This document shows positions 49,201 to 62,372 of a stretch of 64,000 nucleotides of DNA, piece by piece. Under the pieces are notes generated by a model. The model saw only the letters and a list, made by a program, of their open reading frames with translations. It was not told the DNA's origin and ran no database searches. The stretch lies in contig NC_050737.1 of assembly GCF_014529535.1 (NCBI RefSeq), positions 3,275,397 to 3,339,396 of the forward strand, read 5' to 3'. Made by a program: the position numbers and the translations under genes. The stretch's first letter is position 1, and each line of letters begins with the position of its first letter. Origin of the DNA: Bradysia coprophila. Taxonomy: Eukaryota; Arthropoda; Insecta; Diptera; Sciaridae.

Positions 49201-52200
49201 TTTGCTTTCCGTTTTTTTTTTCTTGTTTTGCTTTTTGTTTTGCTGTTCGTCTGGGGCTGTCGGGCAGGGCGGTTTTTGACATTATACAACGCCCTGTGTT
49301 ATTTTATTTGCAAGATATGTCTGAGTGGTGTGAAAATTGAAATATATTCTGGGAATTCTTTCAACGCAGATGCAAACTTTCAATGTTGAACAGAAAAATG
49401 AGTTATTTCAAAATGTGCAATTCCATTAATTTACTAGCGCCCTAGGCAAAGGCTCAGTTTGCCCTTAGGCTAAACGGGGAACTGCGCCTATCCGTTTAAT
49501 TTAAGTTTGACTCAGTTGTATATACATCTTACAGTGTCTCGTATGGATTTCAATGAAATGCAATAACTGTATTTAAATGTTTTGCACTGCCAAAGATAGT
49601 TTTCAAAGGAAATATACATGAATTCGGAACATATGTGCGGTACAATGATGTAATGAGAGTGGAAGTGGAGCAAAGTTGATTATCTATGGGGTGGAAGACA
49701 GAAATTAAACTTTGAGGGTTAAATTACACATGGTACGAAATTTGTATTTTCAGTTCCATATAGTCTAGGAGGGTTATCAAAGATGATTTCATAAAAATAG
49801 CGCTCAGACTTTATAGTAAAAAATCAATTTTCGTTAGGAGATTTTCAATATCCAACTAACTGGTAGCATCAATTGAGTCAAGTCCCCTATGTATGACGAC
49901 ACATAAATATTTTAAAATGAGACCTACAGCTGTGCTATATTTTATCTGACAACAGAGTCCTACAGAGTCCTTCATTTCCGTATAATGTGTCACTGCGGTA
50001 ATTTCATACAAAGGCACATTCCAACGTTTCGTTATTTCAATGTCGTTGCACCTGTAAAAGGTTGACCTTGTCATTAGTTGCTGTTATCAACACACTTTGT
50101 CTATGATTTTACTCGATTGTTTTTTACATAAAATTTTTTCTTATCTCTCATCTTGCGTTTATGATTATAACTTTTAGCAATCGTAGTCACAATAGTTATT
50201 TGCCTATCAAGTGTCTATGAAGGTATTTTGTCATACTGTGAACCCGAAGTGAACTCGTTTGTATGAAGGGAACAGGGATTAATATTGAGAAATGTTTCAC
50301 TAAATATCTCTAAACAAATCACCAAATTTACAGAATTTTTTGGTGAAATTTAATGAAATAATTTTCAACATTACGCCCTGGAATGGATTATAGGAAATTA
50401 AATGTTCATAACAATCGTTTATGTGTACCTACGTGAAAAGTTTTTGTTCGCATTCGATGAAAAGTATATCCACTCTTATGGCATCCAATAGACATCCATG
50501 GAAGGTTGAGGATTACGTCCCAGTATTGCAAAGCGAATTAATTTTTGTTCTTTATCTCTGAAATCGCTATCGGCATACGATATCATTATAATAAAGCGAT
50601 AAAGATTATGGAAAACGTGATAAAGAGATTATTAATTTTTTTGAACATTTCTGTTGATTCAAGAGTGGTAACGCGCATAATCCCCCAATTTAATGCATCC
50701 ATTACGTCTCGACGTCCATTAGCATCCATGAGAGATTTATCGCGTTACCACTCATTTGAGTATGATGCATTCAAATATAATCACGTCAATACCGTCCATC
50801 GTTTCCTAGGAACATATTTTTGTTAAAAAACGTGAGGTAAAGTTGACTTTACTGCACGGATCCAAAACCTTACCTCAAGTTTTTGAATATTTTATTACAT
50901 GACCTTACATGGCAATGGGGCAAATGATGGAAATGGTACTTCTTGTGTGTTTACCGACCTCGGCCATTTCCATCATTTGCCCCATTGGTATGTAATGTAC
51001 CTTTATTACAAAATTTTACTTCTAGTCGTTGAATAGTGTAAGCGTTGTAGAACTGAACGATATTAGACTGGACGTTGAACACTGTGTGGAGGTTGTTCAT
51101 AAGTAAGGTGGATATTACATGTGAAATGAATAACATGGATCGGATTGTAATTAGAACTGCCAATATATTTCTTACTTCAATTCAATTCCATTGCAATAAT
51201 CAAAAATCAGAAACGTGTGCAGTGTGTAGCTCAAAAAAGAAATTATGAAATGAAATTCCCTTGTGTTGCAATTTTCTACCTAGTCAAGCAAGTGGAAGCA
51301 TTTTGAGTGATTTTTCTTGTTCAAAGGCATCGAATTCAGACCATAAGTGCGCTTGATATCTGAATTCTAAATGTATGAATAAATTACGAACGAAATCGTC
51401 ATTTAAACGCGAAATTATCTGTCAATAACGAATAAAATGGCACAGATAAAACGATAAAATTACGTCACTACCACTTTGTCGTCTTCCATAACCATCCCCA
51501 GTTATAATATGGAACGCAATTGTCGATATTATAATTTTTCAGGAAGCTACTCAGCGTAATTTTCTCATTTACACTGAGAAATATCACCCGGAGACTGTAT
51601 TACGCGGCGTTTAATCACCTTTATATAATACTTCTCGGCGTCCACACCTCGGTCATATTTTGGACGGAGGTGATAATATCATCATGACGCGCTATTAACT
51701 CCCTGTCTGTTTGCTCTACTTTCATTTAATTCATTTACATGATCTGAAAATGACGAATTTACCAAATTTTCTCCCGAATTATCGTTCCTGTGTGTACGTT
51801 AATATTAGCCACCCTAATTTATATTGTGGTTGTCAAGAACAGATTACCAGCCGCTCCTAAAAATTCTTGAAGCACAAATGTGTCATCTGGAATCTTCTAT
51901 AATGTGATGTACTAAGTGAACAGCTTTTAATCATTGAAAACGGCATCGTGGAAATTGAAATTCAATTGAATTCAAATTCGAGATGATAATTTCTTTATAA
52001 CTAAATCATATCAAGTCCATCGATTGTGTTGTATAATTCGCTTTGCACTTTATCCTTTGTGTGGTTGGCTAATCAATACCGCTATACACACACTCACATC
52101 GTAATTGAATAAATGCTGTTTAAGGCTGATAATCAAATGAGTTTGATTAAGCGCGGTAATGGTAGAACAGTATATAGTAACGAAACATTATCACAAAATG

Positions 52201-55200
52201 CTGTGTAAAATAAGTGAAAGTTGTCTGGCCGTCTGACAGTCCTTAATGATATTTTTTTGTTTGTTTTTGTGTGACAAATCTTCACGGAATGTATTCATTT
52301 CGTATAGCTTTGTTTGGGATGAAAATATTTTTTTCTTTTGTTTCTTATCGGACAAAAACATTTTTACTCATACATGCTTCAGACACATAACTACACCTAT
52401 TCGTATGCAAGTTATACGAAATATGTTCGACGAGATAAGAACTCATTGGGCCCATGAATGTTGTCGAAACACTTGTAAAAATAAGGTAAATGGCTCAGTT
52501 CCTCCTTTCCTGTCTCTGATACATTGAGAATCTTTTTATGAGGAAAATATTTAAATACCTCAATGAATTTGTCAATGAAAGGTTATGCCAAAAGCATATC
52601 GAATTATTAGGATAACAACATTCGTCGTTAAATAATAGTATGTACTACGTTCTTGTTTGGAACTTTTTATTTTGCCGAGTGGAGAGCTGAAATATTTTTT
52701 TAAGTCGGCTAAAGCCTCGGCTTGGGGCGTAGATGACGTTGTACAGCTTTAGTGTCTTTAGCAACCCATTAGATATTAATTAGAGGAATCGTATTTTGTC
52801 GGTTCCAGCAAACGGCTGAGTACAAAATTAAAAGTTATAGCTCGGCTGAGGCCATTTTTTCGAGTTTTTCTTAAAAAACGGCTTTAGCCGACCTAAAAAA
52901 ATATTTTGGCTCTCCACTCTGTTACTCACTAAGCCCCCAGAGTTTTACCGCACATGTCAATGAAGTAATGACACATTTCCCGGCGGCTTTGTCGGTAAAA
53001 TTAATTTATGAGGAGAGTAATAGCTAAGGTAAATGTTGTCACAAGCGAGGGTAAATAATATATACATGCTGCATGCGTCAAAAGCGGTACTTTTGCACAT
53101 GTTGCAAGCACTACTTTCGACGTCCTCAGCATGTAAAATCCATTACATAACTCGGGAAAAAAAATGAAAAGTCTCGTTTTCATCTTTTTATCGCTAGTGA
53201 TGTAAGATACTATTACTAAAGAGACAATTCGCATTGGAGTTTCTGCTTAGGCACGGTGAGGCTGAACAATTTTATTTGGTGAAGTTCTTGAACATTGGAT
53301 TTCTCAACGGAAAATCGTTTTTAGGGCCAAAACGAAGGATTGATAAAAACGATGTCGTTCCATAGATTTTCATGGTGTACCTTTCCTATTTTTTATAGAT
53401 TAATCCAATCATTCTAAGCAAATTGTTCTACGGTATGCCCATAAGTGCATAAGTTTTTTTGATCGCTAATTTCAAGTATCGAATGTGCCCGTAGAACAAT
53501 TTTTTGCTTAGAATGATGGGACTTTTATCGATTAAAAATACGAAAGAGCCAGTATGCAACTCTTTTTTTCGTCATTTTCATATGAAAATGTATGGAAAGC
53601 AGGGTCTATTTTAAGAATTTAATTTCCAAAAATTTCCAAAAATTTCACAAAAATTCTTAAAATTTCCAAATTTTGTTTTCTGTTAGATCTCATTCCGAAG
53701 TAATCAGTTAAGCTCAAAGACATGAAAAACAACTAAAAAGGCAGTAAAAACAACATTTACGATGCAATCGGTTCTGTTTTTAGATGAAATGACGAAAAGT
53801 GATGGAAAAATTTGAGAATTTTTGGAAATTAAATTTCCTTAAAATAGGCCCTGATGGAATGACATCGTTTTTATCACTTTTCTCGAACAGATTCACGAAA
53901 AAGATTTTATGTAAGAACGATTTTTCGTTGACAAATCCCATGTTCACGAACTTTAAAAAATAAAGTTGTTCAGCCCCACCGTGATGGGAGATCATAAATT
54001 TTAAATCACTCAAATCGGGACCTAGTCCCGTTCGGTGCCAAATTGTATTATTATTATTCCTGCATTAGTTGCGTATGCAACGGCTTTTCAGCTTAGATGT
54101 ATGTCGAGAATGGTGTTATTTTGTTGCGATCAATGTAAGCATTTCAAGGATGATTTTCTACTCTAAATATACGCCAAAAAGTATTTATAAATGTACGCAA
54201 CATTTATATTTAAATGCAAAAATTTTTACGATAACATCATTTGTGATGTCCCCGCACTACTTTATGTGAACGCAAATCATTCCGATGCAGCTGCATTTCG
54301 TATAATTGCCGCGTATAATAAAGAAATTCTGAAACATTGATAAGCGGCGCGTAATTCGTTGATCAAGCACAAAAAAGTAAAAAGAAAAATTTTCATGCGA
54401 TAGTTTCAGAATGTTATACTACATTGTCATTGTCACTTTTAATTTGAAGCGTAATTTGATGATATCATCGGACAAAGAGTGATTAACAATTATTTTTTTT
54501 ATTATTACAGATTAACCTACGCCTTATACTTGTTAGTGGTAAAACGAAAGAATTCTTATTTAGTCCATCAGATTCGGCTGGTGATATAGCACAAACTGTT
54601 TTCGATCGGTGGCCTGAAGGTAAGATAATTTTCAGACTTTAAAAATTGATTCTAATTATGATGATGTAAGTTTTGTGTAATGCTAATGCAAAAACAACGA
54701 ATAACGTCCGATAAATGATTTGAACTTGAACTAAAAAAATTTGTTATTATACTTCTTGGGAGCATTTGCTGAACGCAATGTTATAATTGTCTAATGATTG
54801 TAAATCTACTCAATACTTACTGACGTATTTACAATATATAAGTACCAGTTCTGCACACAATTTGCGCGAGGAGAGGTGACTCACACATTATTTTGAATTT
54901 TTAATTCAACTTTTTATTATGAGCCACTTTGCCAATCTACGGTGTGTTTTCCAACGAAATTCATTAATTTCATTTAAATGTCTTACAGTTTACGCATACA
55001 CTATTTAGTCTCGCACGACACCGATCGTATCAAATTTTATTGCATTGTCGTCTTCCATGGCATATTGTGAAATGCACATGGTGACGCTTTGACTAGGTGC
55101 ACTTGTCGTTATCTCCGTTTTATTTACTGAAACACAGAGAAAGAGAAAATCGTCGAAATGGGAAAATCTTCAATTTCTTTTAAAACATTCTAAAGTCAGT

Positions 55201-57803
55201 CTTCAGCTTCGTAACGATGGTTTAAGATTTCTGAAAGAAAATTTGTGGAATGTAGAATGTTGAAGTGATAGATACAACGTTTGAATCTGTGAGGAAAAGA
55301 ACTGAATACGGAAGAATTTTCTACTCCTTTACATGCACATCTAATCCATCCAATTGAGTTTAATTGAAATCAAACAACAGATTTTCACACCTCTAAAAGG
55401 GAGGAATAATGACATCACAAAATGATGTGGACATATTCATAGCCCATCCTTATGATACAATAACTCTATCGACTTACAATTATACCTCAACTTATACAAA
55501 AATTGTTCTTCCGACTCTTGATTTGTAAATAACTATTGTAGAAGTCTCATCTATCGAACTACCTTGACAACAATAGCCACACAATAAAGGAAAATAATTT
55601 CTAGCAAAAAGTATGCGGTCATCACCGAAGTCGTATTACGTTTTCCACATTAAAATATTTCGTAAAAACATTTTGCTGGTGATTTGATTTCTCTGACCCA
55701 TGTAGAATCGAAGACATAAAAATTGTCTTAGTAAACGAGACAGATTATAAAATGTTAACCTAAATGCGAATGAATTAATTTATAAAGTTCAATTTCTGTA
55801 TTCGAACCGTTTCAATTTTAAATCAATTACTTGACCGTGACAAATATGACACTTTCTCTAGTATAGGTAATTGATCGTTCATGTTATACGTAATCGTCGA
55901 AAAAAATATATTTCCATTCGCTTCTATGAATCGCGTAGACATGTGCGTGATTTTAAAAAAAAATGGGGAAGCGACAACATCGTTTCCGTTTTTACTCGAA
56001 GGCGCCATTATTATTTTTTGGTGTGAAATAGAAACCTTTACATGGAAGGATAATAATTTCTGCTACACGAGAAATTTACATGCAAAAACACTGGTGAAGT
56101 GAGTCACTAGAATTCAAAAGGAAACTGAATCTAAAAGTTATTTTACATTTTATTGGTACCGAACCTGATATTTTTTGGCAGCAATTAAAATGTTCACTGT
56201 TCATGTTACGCAGCCAATTAGACGTGATGCTGACCTCTTGACCTAAATGTTATGAATGCTGATGAATAGTCAAACTATAATAAGTAAAAATGAAATTGGT
56301 GAATGAAATCATCGTCTATGATATATCGAGACTGTTTAAGGTCAGAAATTAATGCGTCTGCACGAACGTTGAGAACAATGTCAGGCTGGTTAAATCAAAG
56401 AATAGTGAGTAGCCAGGAGGTTATCTCCCAAAATATGAAGAAAAATGGAACTTACATTATAAGAAGCTGGAGGAGTATTTGAGGTCCAAAAATACAGCTG
56501 TACTAATTCATAAAGCAATGGGATTCATTTTCCAATAAATTCTAACTGTCGTAGTTGTAATGTAGCCGCTGTGCACAAATGGTAATCTTTGGGACACGAA
56601 GAGTGAGGGATGGAAACCTGGAATGTCCAGTTTCTGTGTAAATGTTGTTGATTCGGGGCCAATCGGAACGAGTTAAATCTGCGTTTAAACTGGTCAGAAT
56701 TTCACAACTATCTTTAGACCTAGAGCTAGATTTGTTTCACAAAAATAGCATGTTATCACTCTCTGCGATGTACAGGTATTCGAAGCCATAGCTCGTACTG
56801 TACGTGTACGGTGCGTGGTGAGGTATTAAATCGCATATGGTACACTTTCTCCGGATATGATTTTGCTTGCAAAATTGTATCACTAGGGCAAATATTTTTA
56901 GGAATTCTCAGACACCGTGTGCGATAAAACAGTCAGTTTGAATCTCTTCTTTAGATTACTTCTTAATCTTATACAAACAGCAAATGTATCGCTATGTTAA
57001 TAATCAAATCTTCTTTGTTTAAATTGTCACCTGCTGTTTGATACAAAATCTTTCGCTGCATGAGCTTGCACATACATTTTCTTATGTATATGAGTATAAC
57101 AGACCACAAGACAAGCACTCCGCGCTTTTTTTTGTTTTTGTATCTTTGTTATCGATAAAACAGACTAGCAGTTTCTAATAGATGTTGCGAGGAAGGGATA
57201 TCACCGTTTTAATGTAATAAAGGTTATATGATTATGTGCCAGCAACATTACGAACTATAATCTTTATAATCTTTGCGTTCCCTCTCCTAGTGACCTGCAC
57301 AACCTAATTACATAAGACATTTGGACAATACCTATTACGTTTTTATTGAAGATTATCAATATGCTATGCTCTTTACAACACATATCATGTAAATAGTTAA
57401 TGAACACGCTTGCATTTATCAATGATGACTCGTGGAACATTCGGTTCTATGTCATTGTGATTGCTGATCTGATATTAATAAAAAAAAACCTTCTTTTTAC
57501 ATTTTTTTATAGATTGGGAAGCCGAGGCAGTTTCGAAAGCGGAAATTTTGAGGCTTATTTATCAAGGTAGATTTTTACATTGCAACGTAACGTTAGGTGC
57601 ACTAGGACTTCCTTTGGGCAAAACCACCGTAATGCATTTGGTTCCCAGAGATAATTTGCCCGAACCTAATTCGCAAGGTTTGTAGCAACTGAAACTAATA
57701 TCGTGACATTTTGCTAATTTAATAAATTTTTCTTAAAGATCAAAGACAGAAAAGCAAAGGCGGGTCCAATAGGTGCTGTTCAACAACGTGTTGCATCTTG
57801 TAA
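37279..57803 (+). CDS. UBL3: Ubiquitin-like protein 3 (membrane-anchored ubiquitin-fold protein)
   Basis: UBL3 is a prenylated ubiquitin-fold protein at the plasma membrane and on vesicles, linked to protein sorting into small extracellular vesicles. It is not a classical conjugated modifier, as it lacks a terminal Gly-Gly. Exons are 37279-37308, 54511-54619, 57513-57677 and 57739-57803; all splice sites are GT-AG with phases that keep frame, giving 122 aa (human 117). Residues 1-10 (MSSRNIPADK) match the human N-terminus pattern. The ubiquitin fold covers about 11-95, with INLRLILVSGKTKEFLFSP, then RLIYQGRFLH, TLGAL..P.GKTTVMHLV and LPEPNSQ. The C-terminus ends CCIL (119-122), a CAAX box whose Leu predicts geranylgeranylation. 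Extra cysteines at 114-115 could be palmitoylated (inference). Intron 1 is 17.2 kb. Assignment is secure. Confidence 0.95.
40453..41109. mobile_element. 657-bp hAT-like foldback element
   Basis: The 17-bp TIR cgaggggtaaccgactc is repeated inverted at the right end with one mismatch. The 8-mer gtaggaag flanks it at 40445-40452 and 41110-41117. Internally, about 40680-40770 (actccggtaaataattgtaa, caagaaattgatgg, aaggaattgaccggaatt) is inverted at about 40975-41060. The interior is built of degenerate ggaattga-type units on both strands. It has no ORF. The 8-bp duplication suggests mobilisation by a hAT-type transposase. It lies in UBL3 intron 1. Confidence 0.82.
47308..47470. repeat. Imperfect tandem repeat, about 85-95 bp unit
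   Basis: The order atcgaactttt, gattcttg(a)attattta, gagaa.atat, gagttca..cttggaaa.tttc occurs twice in succession (about 47310-47394 and 47396-47470) with many differences and an indel. It is non-coding. Confidence 0.55.
50905..50995. repeat. 91-bp palindrome
   Basis: Left arm ttacatggcaatggggcaaa continuing tgatggaaatgg; right arm ccatttccatcatttgcccc continuing attggtatgtaa. Arms of about 32 bp with one or two differences flank a 27-bp spacer. It is non-coding and lies in UBL3 intron 1. Confidence 0.8.
52677..52919. mobile_element. TIR element 243 bp
   Basis: The left end gagtggagagctgaaatatt continues through ttta(a)gtcggctaaagcc. The right end is its inverse (ggctttagccgacctaaaaa, atattttggctctccactc). 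TIRs of about 40 bp have few mismatches. It is non-coding, without a clear target duplication, and lies in UBL3 intron 1. Confidence 0.8.
53252..53983. mobile_element. 732-bp multi-hairpin foldback element
   Basis: The outer arms 53252-53363 and 53854-53983 are inverted (cacggtgaggctgaacaa with ttgttcagccccaccgtg; aaaaacgatgtcgttccat with atggaatgacatcgttttt). Two further inverted pairs lie inside: about 53406-53433 with 53489-53517 (atcattctaagcaaa..ttgttctacgg), and about 53601-53633 with 53817-53852 (agggtctattttaag..aatttcc). It is non-coding and lies in UBL3 intron 1. Confidence 0.82.
54620..57512 (+). other. UBL3 intron 2 (2.9 kb)
   Basis: Donor gtaaga, acceptor tttatag. AT-rich sequence. 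I see no gene or repeat that I can support in it. Short open frames around 55823-56102 on both strands look like chance. Confidence 0.75.
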
Positions 57804-57834
57804 CCTTTTTTTTTATTAGTTTCTAATTACATAA

Positions 57835-57840
57835 AATAAA
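57835..57840 (+). terminator. Candidate proximal UBL3 polyadenylation signal
   Basis: AATAAA in aaaataaataaaagag, 32 bp after the UBL3 stop. More hexamers follow (for example near 58023), so a longer 3' UTR is equally possible. Confidence 0.35.
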
Positions 57841-58150
57841 TAAAAGAGTAAAAAAAAGAGAGAAACATTTACTAATCTATTAGTTCAACTGTATCTATAT
57901 ACATACCAATTGCATAGTGCTTTTTGGAATTTCATTAAATGAATGCGTACACTACAATAAAAAGAAGACACAGAAAAACAAAAACAAAAACCATCAATGT
58001 TAACATCTAGGTGAAAGAGCAGTAAATAAAAAACAAAACAAAAAAAAATTGAAATATTTTTCAAAAGTATTAATTGAAGAAACAACAGTAAGTTACACAC
58101 CGTTTAATTGCTTTATTGAAATATCAAATCAAATCAAATTTTATGATAAA

Positions 58151-58171
58151 AATTAAATTAAATTAAATTAA
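58151..58171. repeat. (AATTA)n simple repeat
   Basis: Four successive aatta-type units in the UBL3 3' flank, preceded by an aaatc run near 58122-58140. Confidence 0.8.
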
Positions 58172-60016
58172 GAGTAATTGTGTATAAAAAATATAAAAAA
58201 GGAAAAACAAAAATAATTAACAAATGAAAAGTTATGTATGTTTTAGACTAAACGAAAGAATTGTATAAAAAATGATGAAAAACACCGTTCGTATTATAAG
58301 ACAAAAGAAGAAGAAAAAGAAATGAGAATTCATTTAATTTAACTTTCATTTACAGAATTATGATACCGATAGAGTTGTTGTGTTGTGATATGATCTGAGC
58401 GATTAATGCCAAAAAAAATGAAGAAAAAGAAAAAAGTGTTAGATCGCCGATCAATAAGTCGTTTATATTCATAAACATATTATTTAGATGGCGCTGACTA
58501 AACTATATAAATTGCAACAACAAAAACCAATAGTTTCACATAGAATGTTTCATGATATAAATTCCGAATTTTCTTTCTGTTCCGAATCGCATTTTGAAAT
58601 TCGGTTTGATTTTTCTTTCTTTTTTTAAATTTGGTTATCAAATCCATGGCCACACGACATACCGAGCTAATTAAAGGTTTCAATTTATTCAACAGAAAAA
58701 AAAATTATATTTTTATGCAATCATAGAAAACGAACAATTAGCGGAATTAGTTTGGTTGATCTATTTTAAGACGATTTTATAATAGAACACGAAATTCAAA
58801 TTTTGTTTCAAATTATGTATAGCAGGCAGGTGACTGCTGACTGATTTTTTTTTCTAAAGTCTCCGAAAATTCTCGCAGTTTTCCTTTTGTAAAGAATTTT
58901 TCAGAATTTGAATTCAGCGTACTCCAGCCGACACTTTTATACGCGTTTATCCTGAAAGATCTTGATGACGCATATTAGAGATGACTGTCTATATGGATTG
59001 AACGCGTCCTCCTTATTCTTCGGAATATTCGTACCGTTGTTGGTTGAAGTCCTCTTTTTTAATGAGTGTTCGCCTGTTTTTCTTTGACTTTTTTTTGACT
59101 AAATTTATGGACTGAAATTAGTACTAAAATATACAGTCCTCACTTAGTAAGCGTGTTGGTGCGAGTATAGCCAAAAAGACACGCCAGTCATATTAGTGTA
59201 ACTAATAAGATGTAAAGCCTGCCGAAAACGTTCAGTTCTCAAGCTTTCGGGCTCAGTTAATTCAACTGTCATGTGTCATTCCGATTTTTACTGGCACTTT
59301 TGAGCTAGGCTTCCTTCCCATGATCATGCTGTAGAGTGTCTAACTTCTACGATTAAGAAAGTATTGATCCAACTGGGATATGAATGATTTTTCATAGAGT
59401 CCTTTCATTGTTCCCCTCTGATTATTAAAACTCACATTGTCACCGATTGCGAAATGTTTGAATTATTTCGTCCGATCTTCCTATTTGTACGACAATTTGA
59501 AAAATTTGTCCGAGTTTTTCATAAAACTAAATGAACAAAATAGTCTTACGACTTTGACAGACTTTTTTTTATAAAAACAAAATTTTGTTCGAATTGTGCA
59601 ATATACTTAGAATGTAAACGCTTTACATTGCCAGAAAATGCATCACTGAAGAAATGATTTTTTTTTTTTACTTTAATGAAAACCGGTTCGATTAAGTTAA
59701 AGTTAGCTTTTTATAGAATTTAGACAGTATTCTTCCTAGATTTTTTTTCCTCGTATCTTTCATGATCTTCACAAGATTTCCTTCGTTCTTTATCGCGTCT
59801 GAATCGCTAACTGCTAGCATATTAGCCCTGTGTATCATTATTATTAATCACGCGAACGAGAACTTAAAAGATTTTGCTTAAACATTGCCCCTGACGAACA
59901 ACTAAACACGAAAGCAATTTATCCTGATTTTTATACGTTTTTTTTATAATTTTATTTAAGATTTTGCTGGTCAGTTACTTATATTATTTACAAGCACATT
60001 GAAATAGGCTAACAAC

Positions 60017-60094
60017 TGATATATCAAAATATCGACATTTGATTTGCAAAATGAATTTCACACTTACAAAATGTCGATATTTTGATTTATCGAG
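60017..60094. repeat. 78-bp palindrome
   Basis: tgatatatcaaaatatcgac and attt pair with aaatgtcgatattttgattt atc about 30 bp later. It is non-coding. Confidence 0.7.
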
Positions 60095-62372
60095 TGGTAA
60101 TTGATAACTTTAATACATTTTTAATGTGTGTCTAAGGCAAAACAAATTAGCCCAGAGAAAAATAGCGCGTAGTATTATAAGGACGCTTTCTGTCACAGAA
60201 ATTAATTGTAAAAATCAATCGAACATCACTGTAAGATTCCTGTTTATTTTTTAGTTATTCGATTTAGTCTTTTTTTTTTCAACAAAAATATGTTTAGTTG
60301 GTTAGCGCCTCTAATTTTGAAATGAAATTGTAAAGCAAACTTAATGATAAATAAATTATATTGTTGGTTGAATTGCTGTAGAACTGAATTATAATTTGGC
60401 AATTGTCGATGAATGAAACACCCTGTACTTTTCAGTATAGTTTTTAATAATGCAGGAAAAGAACCTCGATCTAATGGTCTTAACATAGAATTTCGTTTAA
60501 TAAATGGAGTTGATGGATAAGATAAAGTTGAAGCTTTACTTCGTGGTTATTGGGCTGGGTTATATCTGAACATGGCAAAGTAACAGTAGATTACGGTTTA
60601 TTGGACGTTTATTTCAAACAGAATAATTCATTTGAATTGGTAGGTTCGAACGTCTTACGCTATCAATACTAATAGAAGTGTATGCAAGTAGAATAAATTT
60701 AAAGATTGAGGATGCGAATTGATGCTGACATTTAACCTAAAAAAAACGGCCAGTAAGCAACAAAATCTTTTACGTCACTTGTGTTTGTGAAGGTTTTCTA
60801 TTACTTCAATAAATCATACATTTCGTTATGAAGAAAAGACTAGTTGCTTATTCTTGTGGTCCGTATCGATAGCAGATGAGTAGACATAAGATGACTTTAA
60901 AAAGGCAGTATAATGCATATTCAGTCGTATGATAGTGACAGAAATGATTCTTTACGTGCTAGGCTTGGTTAGTAAATTAACTTTCGTAGTTCTTTGGACA
61001 TTGTTGATTGAACAAGTAGGACTATAGCCCAAGGTAAATTATTATTATTAAAGGGTTATTGTCAATACGTAGATATTTTAAAGCCACCCGTTTTGCAATG
61101 CCTTTGCGGTTAAATAAATGAATAATGTACTCGCATGAAATTAATTTCCCTACAAATCGAAATAACTATAACCATACATCACAGTACATCGAAATACACT
61201 CACTCGCTGTCAGAGAACAGCAAACGATTCAACATGAACCAGCTACTCACTTCGATCTATTTATTTCCTCGCATGCATCCGTGTCATCTCACAGCCGTTT
61301 AAGGGGCGTTCCATTCCCTAAAGTACAGTATATTGTTTTTCGAAACGTTTCGAATGATTGTTACCAAGAAGTTCAGCCCAAAGAAAATTGTGTTTCATTC
61401 ATTGATAGTTGCTGTGTTGTGGATGTTTTTCTATTCTTCGAATATAAATTGAATTGCAATAAACTGTTTGGTTTAATACACGTTACGACGATGGAAATAT
61501 ATGTGCTAATAAAATATAGATAATCCGTATGTACACGTCCGGCTTATATTGCCCTACCCCATCCCAAAAAAAAAAAAAAAATTATAAAAATAAGAGCGAA
61601 AAAAAAATGAGAAAAGATTATCACACTCGAGAGTATTTCATTCGCGATTGAATGTATTAAGTCAAAATGTAATTTAAATGGAAATTTGGAATAACAAAAA
61701 AAAGAAGAAGAAAAATACAATAAAAGAAAACCCATCTTAATGATATGAATATATGAATATAAAAAAATAGTATAACAAAACATGAAAATTATTATGATTA
61801 AAACTAAAGAAAAAAAAGCGAAGAAAAAAAAAGAGTAAAATGAAAACCATATATTATATTTTTTTCCTATAATTCAACAAGATTTAATTATATAAAATTT
61901 AAAAAGAAAAACAGAACAGAAAAAAAGAGATATATATATACGTGCGCATATACATGGAATGTGTAGCCGATGTGTATGTGTATGTGTGTATATTGAAAAA
62001 TTATTATTAGTATTTAAAAAAAATTTATTAAATATAAAAATTGTAAATATTATAACTATCAAATTAAATGTTATTGAAAGAACTTATTCTTAGTAAAAAT
62101 ATTTAAACGATAGCACTCTTTTTGCCTTTGATGCCCTTTCCATCGAACATTTTGTGCTAGTCGTCGCACCACAAGTTGCAAATCGGCAAGACGTTATTCG
62201 CGATTTTTACGGTCAACAGATGACACTACTTTCTATGTTAGAAAAATTTGAATACAGGACATAAGAATGTTGAACTTTCGCTCACTACACATTCACATCA
62301 CCACTTGCTATGTTGACAAAATTTAAATATTCAGTAATAAGTATGTTCGCACCCTTTGTTGTAAATCGCCGA

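Larger units (their letters stand above)
37309..54510 (+). other. UBL3 intron 1 (17.2 kb)
   Basis: Donor gtaagt after codon 10 and acceptor ttacag. No other gene is recognised in it on either strand. It hosts a hAT-like foldback element (40453-41109), an imperfect tandem repeat (about 47308-47470), a palindrome (50905-50995), a TIR element (52677-52919) and a multi-hairpin element (53252-53983). The remainder is AT-rich sequence with no named feature. Its open frames (for example 48754-49113, 45179-45419) lack domains. Confidence 0.75.

Noticed and set aside
60470..60660. Possible coding fragment reading EALLRGYWAGLYLN
   Set aside because: Interrupted by stops within about 25 codons on both sides and not recognised as any family.
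61125..61523. 132-codon plus-strand open frame
   Set aside because: No recognisable domain, ordinary AT-rich composition, no visible splice partners or repeat context; likely chance.
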